NCBI GenBank assembly: GCA_024402535.1
Contig: JAKSTN010000001.1
Coordinates: 62,001-126,000 of the forward strand
Reading direction: 5' to 3'
DNA length: 64,000 bases
From: Treponema sp.
GTDB taxonomy: Bacteria > Spirochaetota > Spirochaetia > Treponematales > Treponemataceae
Below the pieces are notes generated by a model. That model had not been told where the DNA came from and did not search any database. It saw nothing but the letters and a program-made list of their open reading frames with translations. Below, piece by piece: positions 26,693 through 35,681 of the stretch. Position 1 is the first letter of the stretch; every line of letters begins with the position of its first letter. Position numbers and translations under genes: made by a program.

Positions 26693-26842
26693 ATGGCAGC
26701 AGTAATCATTTCAATTTTTCTTATTGGCGGTTCAGTTATTGGCATTTATTGTTTTCTTGAAAACTTTATTCTTGATATGAACCGTAAAATGTGGGAACAG
26801 TGGAAAGCTCAGCATAAGGAAAACAGCAAACGCAGTGCATAA
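26693..26842 (+). CDS. 49-residue single-helix membrane protein
   Basis: A short open frame (ATG 26693, TAA 26840-26842) encodes one N-terminal membrane helix (about residues 3-24, with IISIFLIGGSVIGIYCF) followed by a charged amphipathic tail (MWEQWKAQHKE). The start is backed by GGGGAG seven bases upstream, and the frame ends before the leaderless promoter of the DegV-family gene. No family is recognised; the form resembles small membrane regulators or subunits. The start region is unusually GC-rich (GGGCGCGGCCCGGGG). Confidence 0.65.
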   Translation: MAAVIISIFLIGGSVIGIYCFLENFILDMNRKMWEQWKAQHKENSKRSA

Positions 26843-26849
26843 TAAAAAT

Positions 26850-26878
26850 TTGCGTAATATGATTTTATCTTTTACCAT
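26850..26878 (+). promoter_or_regulatory. Probable leaderless promoter of the DegV-family gene
   Basis: TTGCGT (26850-26855), 17-nt spacer, TACCAT (26873-26878), 6 nt, ATG at 26885. The -10 matches consensus at four of six positions. Confidence 0.45.
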
Positions 26879-26884
26879 TAAAGT

Positions 26885-27769
26885 ATGAGACCTGTAAAAG
26901 TATTGACCGACTCATGCTCTGATATGAGCCGCGATCTTCGCCTTGAATACAAAATTGATTACGTTCGCATGAAGACTGTATTCAACAACGAAGAAACATG
27001 GGCTAGTCTTGATTTTGAACATTATACTCCAAGAGCCCTTTATGACATTTTAAGAAGAGGAGACCGCATTTATACAACTCCGGTACCTCCTGAAGAATTT
27101 GAACGGGTTTTCCGTAAGTACCTGATTGAAGGCTACGATATTGTTTACGTTGGATGTTCCCTTAAGCAGTCTACTTCTGTAAATGACGGGAAACGGGTTG
27201 CTGAAAAAATTCTTGCCGATTTTCCTGAAGCCGAAATCTATTGTGTAGATTCCATGAATGCAAGTATGGGCGAAGGACTTGTTGCCCTGCTTGCTGCAAA
27301 ATACCGGGACGAAGGAATGAGTGCCCGTGACATTGCCCTGCGCATTTCTGACGAGGTAAAAAACGTAAACCAGTTCTGTACAGTTCAGACTCTGGATTAT
27401 CTTAAACGCTGCGGCAGAATCAAAGCCAGTGCCGCTTTCTTCGGAAATCTTCTGGACATAAAACCAATCATCATTGCTGACAAAAATGGAGACCAGGTTC
27501 CTGTAAAAAAAATTAAAGGCCGTGAAGATTCCCTGAAAGAACTTGTAAAACAACTGAAAGATTCCCTTATCAATCCTCATGAACAGTTCATTTATATTAC
27601 ACATGCCGACTGTGGTGATGAAGCCATGCGTCTTGCAGAACTTATCATGAAAGAAATCCCATGTAAAAATGTGCACTTAAGTTACATCGGACCAATCATC
27701 GGGGCATCACTGGGACCTTCCGGAATTGCAATTTTCGGTTACGGTAAAGAAGTAACTTACGAAGGATAA
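26885..27769 (+). CDS. DegV-family fatty-acid-binding protein
   Basis: A 294-residue DegV/FakB-type protein. These bind a fatty acid and in FakA-FakB systems present it for phosphorylation. The opening KVLTDSCSDMS matches the DegV N-terminal strand and acyl-phosphate/carboxyl-binding Ser region (T/S-D-S), and GPIIGASLGPSGIAIF near the C-terminus (quoted short: HLSYIGPIIGASLGP) matches the conserved H-x-G-P-x-x-G-x-H/x-G-P region. No FakA-type kinase is seen in the window. Followed after 7 nt by the zinc-ribbon gene. Confidence 0.88.
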   Translation: MRPVKVLTDSCSDMSRDLRLEYKIDYVRMKTVFNNEETWASLDFEHYTPRALYDILRRGDRIYTTPVPPEEFERVFRKYLIEGYDIVYVGCSLKQSTSVNDGKRVAEKILADFPEAEIYCVDSMNASMGEGLVALLAAKYRDEGMSARDIALRISDEVKNVNQFCTVQTLDYLKRCGRIKASAAFFGNLLDIKPIIIADKNGDQVPVKKIKGREDSLKELVKQLKDSLINPHEQFIYITHADCGDEAMRLAELIMKEIPCKNVHLSYIGPIIGASLGPSGIAIFGYGKEVTYEG

Positions 27770-27776
27770 TTAGAAA

Positions 27777-28055
27777 ATGATTTGCTGGAAATGTAAAAAA
27801 GAAATTGGGGAACTTTCAGTTTCCCGAACAACAGAATGCCCTGAATGCAGGGCAGACCTTCATGTTTGCAAAGCATGCAAGTTTTATGCTCCTGGCAGCC
27901 ATTACGACTGCAAGGAAACTGTAGAAGATCCTGTTTCTGATAAAGAACGCAGTAATTTCTGTGATTTTTTCAAATATGGAGCTGTCTCAGGCGGTGCTGC
28001 AACGGATGATAAAGCCGCTGCTGCCAAGAACGCCTTCGACGCATTATTCAGTTAA
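27777..28055 (+). CDS. Small zinc-ribbon protein
   Basis: A 92-residue protein with CWKCKKEIGEL and CPECRAD forming a four-cysteine zinc ribbon (CxxC...CxxC), then CKACKFYAPGSHYDCKE and a later FCDFF, which add more Cys and one His that could hold a second metal. The C-terminus is alanine-rich and likely disordered. Resembles short conserved spirochaete/clostridial zinc-ribbon proteins of unknown role. Co-transcribed with the DegV-family gene (7 nt gap). Confidence 0.78.
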   Translation: MICWKCKKEIGELSVSRTTECPECRADLHVCKACKFYAPGSHYDCKETVEDPVSDKERSNFCDFFKYGAVSGGAATDDKAAAAKNAFDALFS

Positions 28056-28064
28056 TTTCAGATT

Positions 28065-30779
28065 TTAGAAAATCGAAATATTTTCACTTGGTTCAACAGG
28101 ACCGTCGTGCTTTTTGAAAGTTATATCTTTCAGTTTAAGCCCTCGGGCACCTACAGTCAGACGAAGAACAGAGAAACGTTCGAAGAAACGGATTACCTTT
28201 GAAATCTCTCTTACTTCGCCGCCTGAACCCTGGAAAGTAATTGTACTTATAGGGAAGCCGTTAAAAATCAAAGTACAAGGAAGCTGGGCAACTTCTCCAA
28301 GTTCTGAACTGGCCCGTGCTGTAATGCGGTAAAGCCCAGGTTCCGGAATATCAAAAGCAAAAACGTAAGTTGATCCCATATCACTTTCAGGTTCAGTCAA
28401 ATCAAATGTCAGTTCATCTCCAAGAACCTTGTATTCAACATTTGTCATATCAACATCATCTGTGTCCTTCGGACGGTTGATAATTTCAACTTCTGTACCT
28501 TCGCCGATTGTTCGTTTGAAAGCTTCTGATTTAACAACATAGCGGCAGGTGTTCATTGCGGCGCGCTGAAGTTCACCACGTGTAATTGTTCCTTCTGCCA
28601 GTGCTTCCAGTGTATTGTCTCCACCGGCATTTGTTTCGCCGTTCGGACAAACCATGTAAAGGTCATTCTGGGAACGGACCATTTTATCAAAATGCTTTAC
28701 ACCAAAATGTCCGTTTTCACCAGGTTCCATAGAAGCCCACCAGTCAGTCATTACGATTCCGTCATACTTCCAGTCACCGCGAAGGATTGTTGTACAAAGA
28801 TCATAATTTGCTGCAGTGTAAGTTCCGTTAAGCTGGCCGTATGTTGTCATAATGGAATCACAGCTTCCAGATTTTACACAGATTTCAAATCCTTTCAGAT
28901 AAATTTCCCGGAGTGCTCGTTCAGAAATAACTGCATCTACACTGCGGCGCTTAAGTTCCTGATTGTTTCCGGCAAAATGTTTTACAGTTCCACCTACCCC
29001 GTTTTTACGAAGTCCTTTCAGCTGGGCGTCTGCAATAATTCCTGTAAGGAAAGGATCTTCAGAAAAATATTCAAAGTTTCGTCCGTTCAAAGGATGGCGA
29101 TGAATATTCATGCCAGGACCAAGAAGACATTCAACTTTGTTACTTACCATTTCAAGGCCAAGGAATTCAAAAAGTTTTTCGTTCAGTTCTTTATTGAATG
29201 TACTTGCAAGCATTGTTCCGTTAGGAAGACTGAAAGCTTTTGTTCCGCAGTCAAGGCGCATGCCCGAAGGACCGTCATCACAGCAGCAGGCGGCAAGACC
29301 TTTTTCGCGAAGAGATGCCGAAACGCCGCCAAAAGCAGAAGCAGTTCCAGGTGTTACAAGAGAACTTCCCATACCTTCACCACGAACGATTGAAGCAAGT
29401 TCATTATCGCTAAGCTGAGCAACAAAAGTTTCAAGGCTGATTTTCCCGTCATAAACGTCTTTAAGTTTTAAGCCATTATCACCTGTTACAGGAATTTCTT
29501 CCGGCATATTGGCCTTGATACGTTCTTCAAGGTCTGGAGCATTTTCAAAAACAGGCTGAAGAACTTCAAGAACTGTTTCAGGAATTTCTGCAACGCCGGC
29601 AGTGTAATCAGTTCTTACGCAGTTTCCCACAAAGAATTCATATTTGCCGCCTTCAAGAATCCATGCACTTTTATGACCGGTAAAACCTTTATCATCATAA
29701 GAAGCAAAAGTCTCAAATCCGATTTCCATTAAAACAGATTCTTCACTTCCTGGTTCAAGAACAGAAGTTTTTGCAAATCCTGCAAGAACGCGGGCTGCCT
29801 TTTTAAGTTTTCCTTCAGGTGCTTTTACATATACCTGCACAACTTCTTTTCCAGAAACTTTTCCTATATTTTTTACAGCCACTTTGAAAGAAATCTTGCG
29901 GGCGTTTACATCACAGACAAAATCTGAAACTGACTGTTCAAAAGTTGTATAGCTTAAACCATATCCGAAAGGATACCGTACCTTGTCTTTTGCAGAAGTT
30001 TCAAAATATCTGTAGCCCACAAAAATATCGTCTTCGTAAACGTTGCGAACTTCGTCTCCAAAGTTTTTGTCACTTAAGAAATCTGTAATTGCATAAGCGA
30101 TTGTATCAGTAAGATGTCCTGAAGGATTTACCTTTCCTGTAAGTACGTCGGCAGTTCCAAGCCCGCCGATCATACCGCCCTGCCATACATACATTGCAGC
30201 ATCAGGTTTTGTTGAAGCGTCATCCAGAAAAGACATATCCATAATTCCGCCAACATTCAAAAGAACAATTACTTTATCAAATACTTTACGTACAAGTCTC
30301 AGATTTTCAAGTTCAACCTTTGTAAGACAATAAGAACCTTCTGTGAAACTTGCGTCTTTGTCTTCACCTGCAGTACGCCCGATAATCACAATAGCAGCAT
30401 CAGATTTTTTTGCAGCATCAGAAACGACCTGTTCAGAAAGAGGCATTTCTTTCTGACTCCATGGTTCCATTCCCCATCCAAGCCCTGTATCAAACGGATT
30501 TTCTTTTTCCCATTCCGCGTAAACATTTTCAAGTTCTTCATTTACTTTTACACCGCGTTCTTTTAATCCTTCAGGAATGCCTGTAACATGAGAAACATTT
30601 ACCATACCGCCGGAACCAGTTCCGGACTTATAGTAATGAGTCTGAATGCGCCCGAAAATCGAAACACATTCATCTTTCTTCAAAGGAAGAACTCCATTGT
30701 TTTCAAGAAGAACACAACCTTCTGCTACAGCCTCGCGTGCAGCGTCTATATACTGATTCCAGTCTAAAATCTTTTTCAT
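28065..30779 (-). CDS. GH3 beta-glucosidase with permuted domain order
   Basis: A 904-residue glycoside hydrolase family 3 enzyme. Its domains are in reversed order: the alpha/beta C-domain comes first (AEGCVLLENNGVLPLKK near residue 17), then a fibronectin-III-like domain (YPFGYGLSYTTF onward, about 265-375), and only then the TIM-barrel N-domain with KHFAGNNQE and the nucleophile motif VMTDWWASM. The last 130 residues look like a beta-sandwich carbohydrate-binding module. This permutation is known from a group of rumen and clostridial GH3 enzymes. No signal peptide, so it acts on imported oligosaccharides such as cellobiose or xylobiose. Preceded by an AraC-type regulator gene on the same strand. 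Confidence 0.92.
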   Translation of the reverse strand: MKKILDWNQYIDAAREAVAEGCVLLENNGVLPLKKDECVSIFGRIQTHYYKSGTGSGGMVNVSHVTGIPEGLKERGVKVNEELENVYAEWEKENPFDTGLGWGMEPWSQKEMPLSEQVVSDAAKKSDAAIVIIGRTAGEDKDASFTEGSYCLTKVELENLRLVRKVFDKVIVLLNVGGIMDMSFLDDASTKPDAAMYVWQGGMIGGLGTADVLTGKVNPSGHLTDTIAYAITDFLSDKNFGDEVRNVYEDDIFVGYRYFETSAKDKVRYPFGYGLSYTTFEQSVSDFVCDVNARKISFKVAVKNIGKVSGKEVVQVYVKAPEGKLKKAARVLAGFAKTSVLEPGSEESVLMEIGFETFASYDDKGFTGHKSAWILEGGKYEFFVGNCVRTDYTAGVAEIPETVLEVLQPVFENAPDLEERIKANMPEEIPVTGDNGLKLKDVYDGKISLETFVAQLSDNELASIVRGEGMGSSLVTPGTASAFGGVSASLREKGLAACCCDDGPSGMRLDCGTKAFSLPNGTMLASTFNKELNEKLFEFLGLEMVSNKVECLLGPGMNIHRHPLNGRNFEYFSEDPFLTGIIADAQLKGLRKNGVGGTVKHFAGNNQELKRRSVDAVISERALREIYLKGFEICVKSGSCDSIMTTYGQLNGTYTAANYDLCTTILRGDWKYDGIVMTDWWASMEPGENGHFGVKHFDKMVRSQNDLYMVCPNGETNAGGDNTLEALAEGTITRGELQRAAMNTCRYVVKSEAFKRTIGEGTEVEIINRPKDTDDVDMTNVEYKVLGDELTFDLTEPESDMGSTYVFAFDIPEPGLYRITARASSELGEVAQLPCTLIFNGFPISTITFQGSGGEVREISKVIRFFERFSVLRLTVGARGLKLKDITFKKHDGPVEPSENISIF

Positions 30780-30838
30780 AGTGATATCCTTATGATGATT
30801 TCTTATTGCGAATAATTAATAATGTTTTGAGATTTGAT

Positions 30839-31744
30839 TTAAGCCATGTTACGATAATCACGGGGAGTCATGTTCATGCGGCGATGGAAAAGTTCTGTAA
30901 AATAACTTGAACTTTCGAATCCGCAGGCCAGCGAAATTTCCGTAATACTCATATCGGTATGGGCGATTAAATCCGTACTCTTTGTGATGCGATAATCGTT
31001 GAGATATTCAATAGGAGTTTTATTCATGTAACGTTTGAAAAGTTCACAAGCCTGACTGCGGCAAACAATGCCAGCTTCTGCAATGTCATCCAATGTGATT
31101 TTTTCGGCGTAATTTTTCTGAACGAAACCTGTCATACGGCGCATTGTTTCAAGTTTTTTCTTACTTGCCGATGACAAAGGATTTTCCATATTCTGAACAC
31201 GAAGTGCCAAATTGATTAAAAGCTTATACATCTGCGCCTTAATTTCAAGCTCATGACCAAAAGCTTTTTCACCATTTTCATCTTTTGCATTGGCACGGAC
31301 AATATTCACCACGCAGTCTATAATCTGCTTTTCGCGGATATTGTCGATAGACATTACAATGTAAGGAGGAACTTTTGAAGCCGTAACTTCCTTCACATAT
31401 TTTTCAGCAATGCGCCAGTCATAAAGACCAGGATGTGCTACCAGCATATAAGTTTCACAATCAACTGTGTCTTTCTGAAATGTGTAATGCATCTGGCAGG
31501 AATTGACAAACATCATTTCACCTTCGTTGATTTTGATTTCTTCACCGTTTACACTGTAATAAATATGTCCCTTGGAACAATAAATAAATTCAAAATCCGT
31601 ATGCCAGTGATTCACATAACAGTCAGGACGACTGTACCATGTTGAGCAGCTTGTCTTTACAGGAAGAGATTCATTTTCATAACGGACAATTTCTGATCCG
31701 TCATCCTGAATGTTTGAAAAATACTGATTGTATTGAGCGTTCAT
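30839..31744 (-). CDS. AraC-family regulator beside the GH3 gene
   Basis: A 301-residue regulator. The N-terminal half is a cupin-like sensor (HTDFEFIYCSKGHIYYSVNG, shown by HWHTDFEFIYCSKG) and the C-terminal 100 residues hold two helix-turn-helix motifs ending in the AraC signature ISLACGFESSSYFTELFHRR and MTPRDYR. The GH3 gene lies 59 bp downstream on the same strand with its own AAGGA ribosome-binding site, so it is the likely target. The predicted mRNA is leaderless. Confidence 0.9.
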   Translation of the reverse strand: MNAQYNQYFSNIQDDGSEIVRYENESLPVKTSCSTWYSRPDCYVNHWHTDFEFIYCSKGHIYYSVNGEEIKINEGEMMFVNSCQMHYTFQKDTVDCETYMLVAHPGLYDWRIAEKYVKEVTASKVPPYIVMSIDNIREKQIIDCVVNIVRANAKDENGEKAFGHELEIKAQMYKLLINLALRVQNMENPLSSASKKKLETMRRMTGFVQKNYAEKITLDDIAEAGIVCRSQACELFKRYMNKTPIEYLNDYRITKSTDLIAHTDMSITEISLACGFESSSYFTELFHRRMNMTPRDYRNMA

Positions 31745-31750
31745 ATTATA

Positions 31751-31780
31751 AATATAGATGATTTTTCAAACAAAAGACAA
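31751..31780 (-). promoter_or_regulatory. Leaderless promoter of the AraC-type regulator
   Basis: Minus strand TTGTCT (31780-31775), 18 nt, TATATT (31756-31751), 6 nt, ATG at 31744. A second TATAAT directly abuts the ATG but is too close to act as the -10. Confidence 0.6.
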
Positions 31781-31797
31781 TAAATATAACTATTTTT

Positions 31798-32250
31798 TTA
31801 TAACAATTTAAGTTTTTCCATCATCTCATGAAGCGAATTCAACAGATCAGGTGCTTTTTCCATATCAATCAGATTCATACAGAACATAGAAGCCGGAATA
31901 TCCCTGCACTCTTCCTTAAGACTACGACCTGCTGGTGTAAGGGTAATATAAACAGTTCTTTCATCCTCTTTGCTTCTTTCCCGGGTGATAAGGCCCTGTG
32001 TTTCCATTTTCTTAAGGACTGGTGTTAAAGTTCCTGAATCCAGATACAGTCGTTCCCCAAGCTGTTTCACAGTAACCGCGTCTTTTTCCCACAAAGCCAT
32101 AAGGGTGATATAAGAAGTATATGTCAGTTTATGTTTTTCAAGAGAAGGTCCGTATCTTTTAATGATTTCCTTAGAACAAACATAAAGTGCAAAACAAAGC
32201 TGATTTTTCAAAGCCAGCGAATCAAATTCCCTATCGTTTTCATTAATCAT
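31798..32250 (-). CDS. OhrR-like MarR-family peroxide regulator
   Basis: A 150-residue winged-helix repressor of the MarR family closest to OhrR, which senses organic hydroperoxides through one N-terminal cysteine. The sensor Cys is present in QLCFALYVCSKEI (two cysteines, at about residues 18 and 24), and the DNA-binding part shows VKQLGERLYLDSGTLTPVLK and the wing ERSKEDERTVYITLT (short: SKEDERTVYITLT). Divergent from glutathione peroxidase. It should repress both genes through the palindromes in the 98-bp intergenic region, one of which covers its own -10 box. Confidence 0.88.
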   Translation of the reverse strand: MINENDREFDSLALKNQLCFALYVCSKEIIKRYGPSLEKHKLTYTSYITLMALWEKDAVTVKQLGERLYLDSGTLTPVLKKMETQGLITRERSKEDERTVYITLTPAGRSLKEECRDIPASMFCMNLIDMEKAPDLLNSLHEMMEKLKLL

Positions 32251-32255
32251 AATTT

Positions 32256-32316
32256 AATTGTACACAATTTACTTGACAAAAGCAATGTACAATTATATAA
32301 ATACATTGTGCACAAT
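32256..32316. promoter_or_regulatory. ohrR operator region: OhrR-type operators within two divergent promoters
   Basis: Three related AT-rich sites: AATTGTACACAATT (32256-32269), a half-matching CAATGTACAATT (32283-32294) and the perfect palindrome ATTGTGCACAAT (32305-32316). Minus promoter for the regulator: TTGCTT (32285-32280), 17 nt, TACAAT (32262-32257), 6 nt to the ATG (leaderless). Plus promoter for the peroxidase: TTGACA (32273-32278), 17 nt, TATAAA (32296-32301). The sites fall on the minus -10, inside the plus spacer, and at the plus transcription start. Confidence 0.7.
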
Positions 32317-32348
32317 TTAATTAAAAACAATCTAAAAGGAGTTATTAA

Positions 32349-32831
32349 ATGAATATTTACGATTTTGAAGTTCAGAAGATGGACGGGTCATCTGTTTCCC
32401 TGAAAAACTACAAAGGAAAAGTTGTTCTCGTAGTAAACACAGCTACAGGGTGTGGATTTACTCCTCAGTATGACGGTTTACAGGATTTGTATGAAAAGTA
32501 TCAGAGTGAAGGTTTCGAAATTCTTGATTTCCCTTGCAATCAGTTCGCTTCACAGGCTCCTGGATCAGACGAAGAAATCCATTCTTTCTGTACTGGCCGT
32601 TATGGAATTACATTCCCACAATTTGCCAAAGTAGAAGTAAACGGAGATAAGACAATTCCGTTGTATAAGTTCCTGAAAAAAGAAAAGAGAGGAATTTGCG
32701 GTACACAGAAAATCAAATGGAATTTCACAAAATTCCTTATCAATAAAAGAGGTGAAGTTGTTGCACGTTTCGCTCCAACAGTAGAACCAAAAAAAATTGA
32801 AGCTCTTATCAGAAAAGAACTTTCAAATTAA
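32349..32831 (+). CDS. Glutathione peroxidase-family thiol peroxidase
   Basis: A 160-residue peroxidase that reduces hydrogen or organic peroxides. The active-site cysteine replaces selenocysteine in NTATGCGFTPQY, and the other family signatures FPCNQFASQ and the Trp-containing KWNFTKFLI are present. Bacterial members usually use thioredoxin; a trxB gene lies elsewhere in the window. AAAGGAG is well placed before the ATG. Control by the divergent OhrR-like repressor is likely. Confidence 0.92.
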   Translation: MNIYDFEVQKMDGSSVSLKNYKGKVVLVVNTATGCGFTPQYDGLQDLYEKYQSEGFEILDFPCNQFASQAPGSDEEIHSFCTGRYGITFPQFAKVEVNGDKTIPLYKFLKKEKRGICGTQKIKWNFTKFLINKRGEVVARFAPTVEPKKIEALIRKELSN

Positions 32832-32842
32832 GGATGCAGATT

Positions 32843-33085
32843 ATGAAACACCACGAATTCAAAACAAAAGACACATGTGCAACATTAATTAGCTTTAACA
32901 AAGCAGATGACGGAACTATTACAAACATTCAGTTCACAGGCGGATGCAACGGAAACCTAAAGATCATTTCAAAGCTTCTGGACGGAATGAAAGCCGAAGA
33001 AATCAGCGAGAAGCTCAAAGGAAACCTTTGCGGCCGCCGCCCTACCTCCTGCGCCGACCAGCTGGCAATCGCAGTAATGAAATAA
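32843..33085 (+). CDS. TSCPD-domain protein (TIGR03905 type)
   Basis: An 80-residue protein of the small TSCPD family: it has FTGGCNGNLKII and the cysteine motif NLCGRRPTSCADQLAIA (short: CGRRPTSCADQ). The family motif also occurs in ribonucleotide reductases and is often metal-related; function unknown. The start at 32843 follows AAGGA by eight bases; the in-frame start at 32834 lies inside that site. Follows the peroxidase gene by 11 nt in the same operon and ends before a strong terminator. Confidence 0.85.
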   Translation: MKHHEFKTKDTCATLISFNKADDGTITNIQFTGGCNGNLKIISKLLDGMKAEEISEKLKGNLCGRRPTSCADQLAIAVMK

Positions 33086-33099
33086 GGTACATAAAAAAC

Positions 33100-33131
33100 A
33101 AAAAGCCCCGATCGAATGATCGGGGCTTTTT
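33100..33131. terminator. Bidirectional intrinsic terminator
   Basis: AAAAAGCCCCGATC, loop GAAT, GATCGGGGCTTTTT: a nine-pair GC-rich stem flanked by A and T tracts on both sides. It ends the peroxidase operon and the convergent pflB gene. Confidence 0.95.
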
Positions 33132-33149
33132 GCTTCAGTCTATTTCAGA

Positions 33150-35462
33150 CTAGAGAGCGGCGTGACATGTACGTGCGATAACGTCGTCCTGCTGTTCTTT
33201 TGTAAGGTTGATGAAGCGAACTGCATAACCTGAAACGCGAACTGTGAAGTTTGCATATTCTGGTTTTTCAGGGTGTGCCTGACAGTCCTTAAGTTTTTCA
33301 ACACCGAATACGTTTACGTTCAGGTGGTGTGGTCCCTGTGAGAAGTAACCGTCCAGAACGTTTACGAGGTTTGTAACCTGTTCAGCTTCGTCGTGTCCGA
33401 GAGCTGTTGGGTTGATTGTCTGTGTGTTAGAAATACCGTCGAGAGCGTATTTGTAAGGAACTTTAGCAACAGAGTTCAGAGAAGCTACGAGACCCTTTGT
33501 TTCTGCACCGTAAGATGGGTTAGCACCTGGTGAGAATGGTTCTCCAGCTTTACGTCCGTCTGGCAGAGATCCTGTAGCCTTACCGTATACAACGTTTGAT
33601 GTAATTGTAAGGATTGATGTAGAAGGTTCTGCGTTGCGGTATGTTGGGTGTTTTTCGATCTTTGCCATGAAAGATTTCAGGAGCCATACAGCGATTTCGT
33701 CTGCACGGTCATCATCCTGTCCATAGCGTGGGAAGTCACCTTCGATTTCGAAGTCTTTTGCCATTCCCTTAACAACTTCGATAACTTCACCTGTTTTCTT
33801 GTTCTTAACTTCAACGTCTTCGCGGATAACCTTAACTTTTGCATATTTGATAGCAGAAAGTGAGTCAACAACGTGTGAGAATCCGGCAATACCTGTTGCG
33901 AATGTGCGTTTGAGGTTTGTATCTTCAAGAGCAAGTTCAGCTGCTTCGTAGTAGTATTTGTCGTGCATGTAGTGGATTGCGTTCAGTGTATTTACATACA
34001 GGTCAGCAAGCCATTCGAGCATTGCATCGTATTTGCGCATTACTTCATTGTAGTCGAGGTATTCAGAAGTAATTGGAGCAAGTTCTGGTCCTACCTGTAC
34101 ACCTGGTGTGAGACCACAGCCTTCATCACGTCCACCGTTGATAGCGTAAAGGAGTGCTTTAGCAAGGTTGGCACGAGCACCGAAGAACTGCATTTCTTTA
34201 CCAGTCTGAGTTGCTGAAACACAGCAGCAGATTGAGTAGTCATCACCCCAGATTGGGCGCATGATTTCGTCGTTTTCGTACTGGATAGAAGATGTATCGA
34301 TAGAGATCTTTGCACAGTAGTCGCGGAAGATCTTTGGAAGTCTCTTAGAGTAGAGAACTGTCATGTTTGGCTCTGGAGAAGGCGACATGTTTTCCAGTGT
34401 GTGGAGGAAACGGTAGTCGTTCTTTGTAACCATGTGGCGTCCGTCCTGTCCAAGACCACCAACTTCGAGAGTTGCCCATACTGGGTCTCCAGAGAAGAGC
34501 TGGTTGTAAGAAGCGATACGAGCGAAACGAACCATACGGAATTTCATTACCATGTGGTCAACGAGTTCCTGAGCTTTTTCTTCTGTAAGAACACCGTTTT
34601 TGATATCACGTTCGATGTAGATGTCGAGGAATGTAGAAATACGTCCTACAGACATAGCTGCACCGTTCTGTGTTTTGATAGCTGCCAAGTAACCGAAGTA
34701 GAGCCACTGGAAAGCTTCTTTAGCTGTTTTAGCTGGTTTAGAAATATCGAAACCGTAAGAAGCAGCCATTTCTTTCATCTGTTTCAGACATTTGATCTGT
34801 TCAGAAACTTCTTCGCGGAGACGGATAACTTCTTCAGTCATTGTTCCGTTTCCAACGTTAGCTTTGTCAGCTTCCTTGCATTTGATAAGGTAGTCGATAC
34901 CGTAAAGAGCAACACGGCGGTAGTCACCTACGATACGTCCGCGTCCGTATGTATCAGGCAGACCTGTAAGGAGGTGAGCTGAACGTGCTTTACGAATCTC
35001 TGGAGTGTATACATCAAATACAGCGTCGTTGTGTGTTTTGTGGTATTTTGTGAAGATCTTTTTCAGTTCTGGATCAACTTCGTATCCGTACATTTCACAT
35101 GACTGAACAGCCATGTTGATTCCACCATAAGGCATGAATGCGCGTTTCAGAGGTTTGTCTGTCTGGAGACCAACAACCTGTTCAAGGTCTTTACCTTCAG
35201 CGCAGATGTATCCAGGTTCATGAGCTGTGATACCTGTAACGATGTTTGTGTCCATGTCCAGAACACCGTTTTTGTCATGTTCTGCTTTCTGCAGTTTCAT
35301 GAGTTCTTCGAAAAGTTTCTTTGTAGCGTCTGTTGGACCTGCAAGGAATTTTGTGTCACCATCATATGGTGTGTAGTTAGCCTGGATGAAGTCACGAACG
35401 TTAACTTCAGAAGTCCACAATCCGGCTGGATTGAAGCCTTTCCATTCTTCTCTTAATTCCAT
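33150..35462 (-). CDS. pflB: Pyruvate formate-lyase (formate C-acetyltransferase)
   Basis: A 770-residue glycyl-radical enzyme that converts pyruvate and CoA to acetyl-CoA and formate, the central fermentation step of anaerobes. The catalytic cysteine pair lies in [10 protein letters not shown] (about residue 416) and the radical glycine near the C-terminus in [10 protein letters not shown]. The length matches E. coli PflB. AGGAG stands eight bases before the ATG. It lies downstream of its activase on the same strand but has its own promoter. Confidence 0.97.
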   Translation of the reverse strand: MELREEWKGFNPAGLWTSEVNVRDFIQANYTPYDGDTKFLAGPTDATKKLFEELMKLQKAEHDKNGVLDMDTNIVTGITAHEPGYICAEGKDLEQVVGLQTDKPLKRAFMPYGGINMAVQSCEMYGYEVDPELKKIFTKYHKTHNDAVFDVYTPEIRKARSAHLLTGLPDTYGRGRIVGDYRRVALYGIDYLIKCKEADKANVGNGTMTEEVIRLREEVSEQIKCLKQMKEMAASYGFDISKPAKTAKEAFQWLYFGYLAAIKTQNGAAMSVGRISTFLDIYIERDIKNGVLTEEKAQELVDHMVMKFRMVRFARIASYNQLFSGDPVWATLEVGGLGQDGRHMVTKNDYRFLHTLENMSPSPEPNMTVLYSKRLPKIFRDYCAKISIDTSSIQYENDEIMRPIWGDDYSICCCVSATQTGKEMQFFGARANLAKALLYAINGGRDEGCGLTPGVQVGPELAPITSEYLDYNEVMRKYDAMLEWLADLYVNTLNAIHYMHDKYYYEAAELALEDTNLKRTFATGIAGFSHVVDSLSAIKYAKVKVIREDVEVKNKKTGEVIEVVKGMAKDFEIEGDFPRYGQDDDRADEIAVWLLKSFMAKIEKHPTYRNAEPSTSILTITSNVVYGKATGSLPDGRKAGEPFSPGANPSYGAETKGLVASLNSVAKVPYKYALDGISNTQTINPTALGHDEAEQVTNLVNVLDGYFSQGPHHLNVNVFGVEKLKDCQAHPEKPEYANFTVRVSGYAVRFINLTKEQQDDVIARTCHAAL

Positions 35463-35504
35463 AAATATATCTCCTATAATGAAATCATTTTAAGGTTTGC
35501 TTCA

Positions 35505-35533
35505 AGTATAATACAATGAAATGAAAAAAACAA
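35505..35533 (-). promoter_or_regulatory. Promoter of pflB
   Basis: Minus strand TTGTTT (35533-35528), 17 nt, TATACT (35510-35505), then a leader of about 35 nt with AGGAG. The rest of the 219-bp gap to pflA (35463-35681) is very AT-rich; no FNR-type box was recognised. Confidence 0.65.
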
Positions 35534-35681
35534 TAAATAAAATCGAGAATCATTCCTATTTTTATCAAATATAGTGTTTTTTTGTAGGCAAAACCCCTTA
35601 TTTTCCACTAAATATAGGAATTTCCATTATGTCTAATCGTATTTTTTTTTATTTTTTATTATTTCACTATGACAAAATCTG

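Noticed and set aside
27050..27676. Minus-strand frame of about 208 codons
   Set aside because: Antisense to the DegV-family gene and without a start signal.
34401..34982. Plus-strand frame of about 193 codons
   Set aside because: Antisense to pflB, which is certain from its catalytic motifs; biased Val/Ser/Cys composition with no ribosome-binding site.
35540..35660. Possible FNR or Rex box upstream of pflB
   Set aside because: TTGATAAAAATAGG resembles a half site only; the second half does not match.
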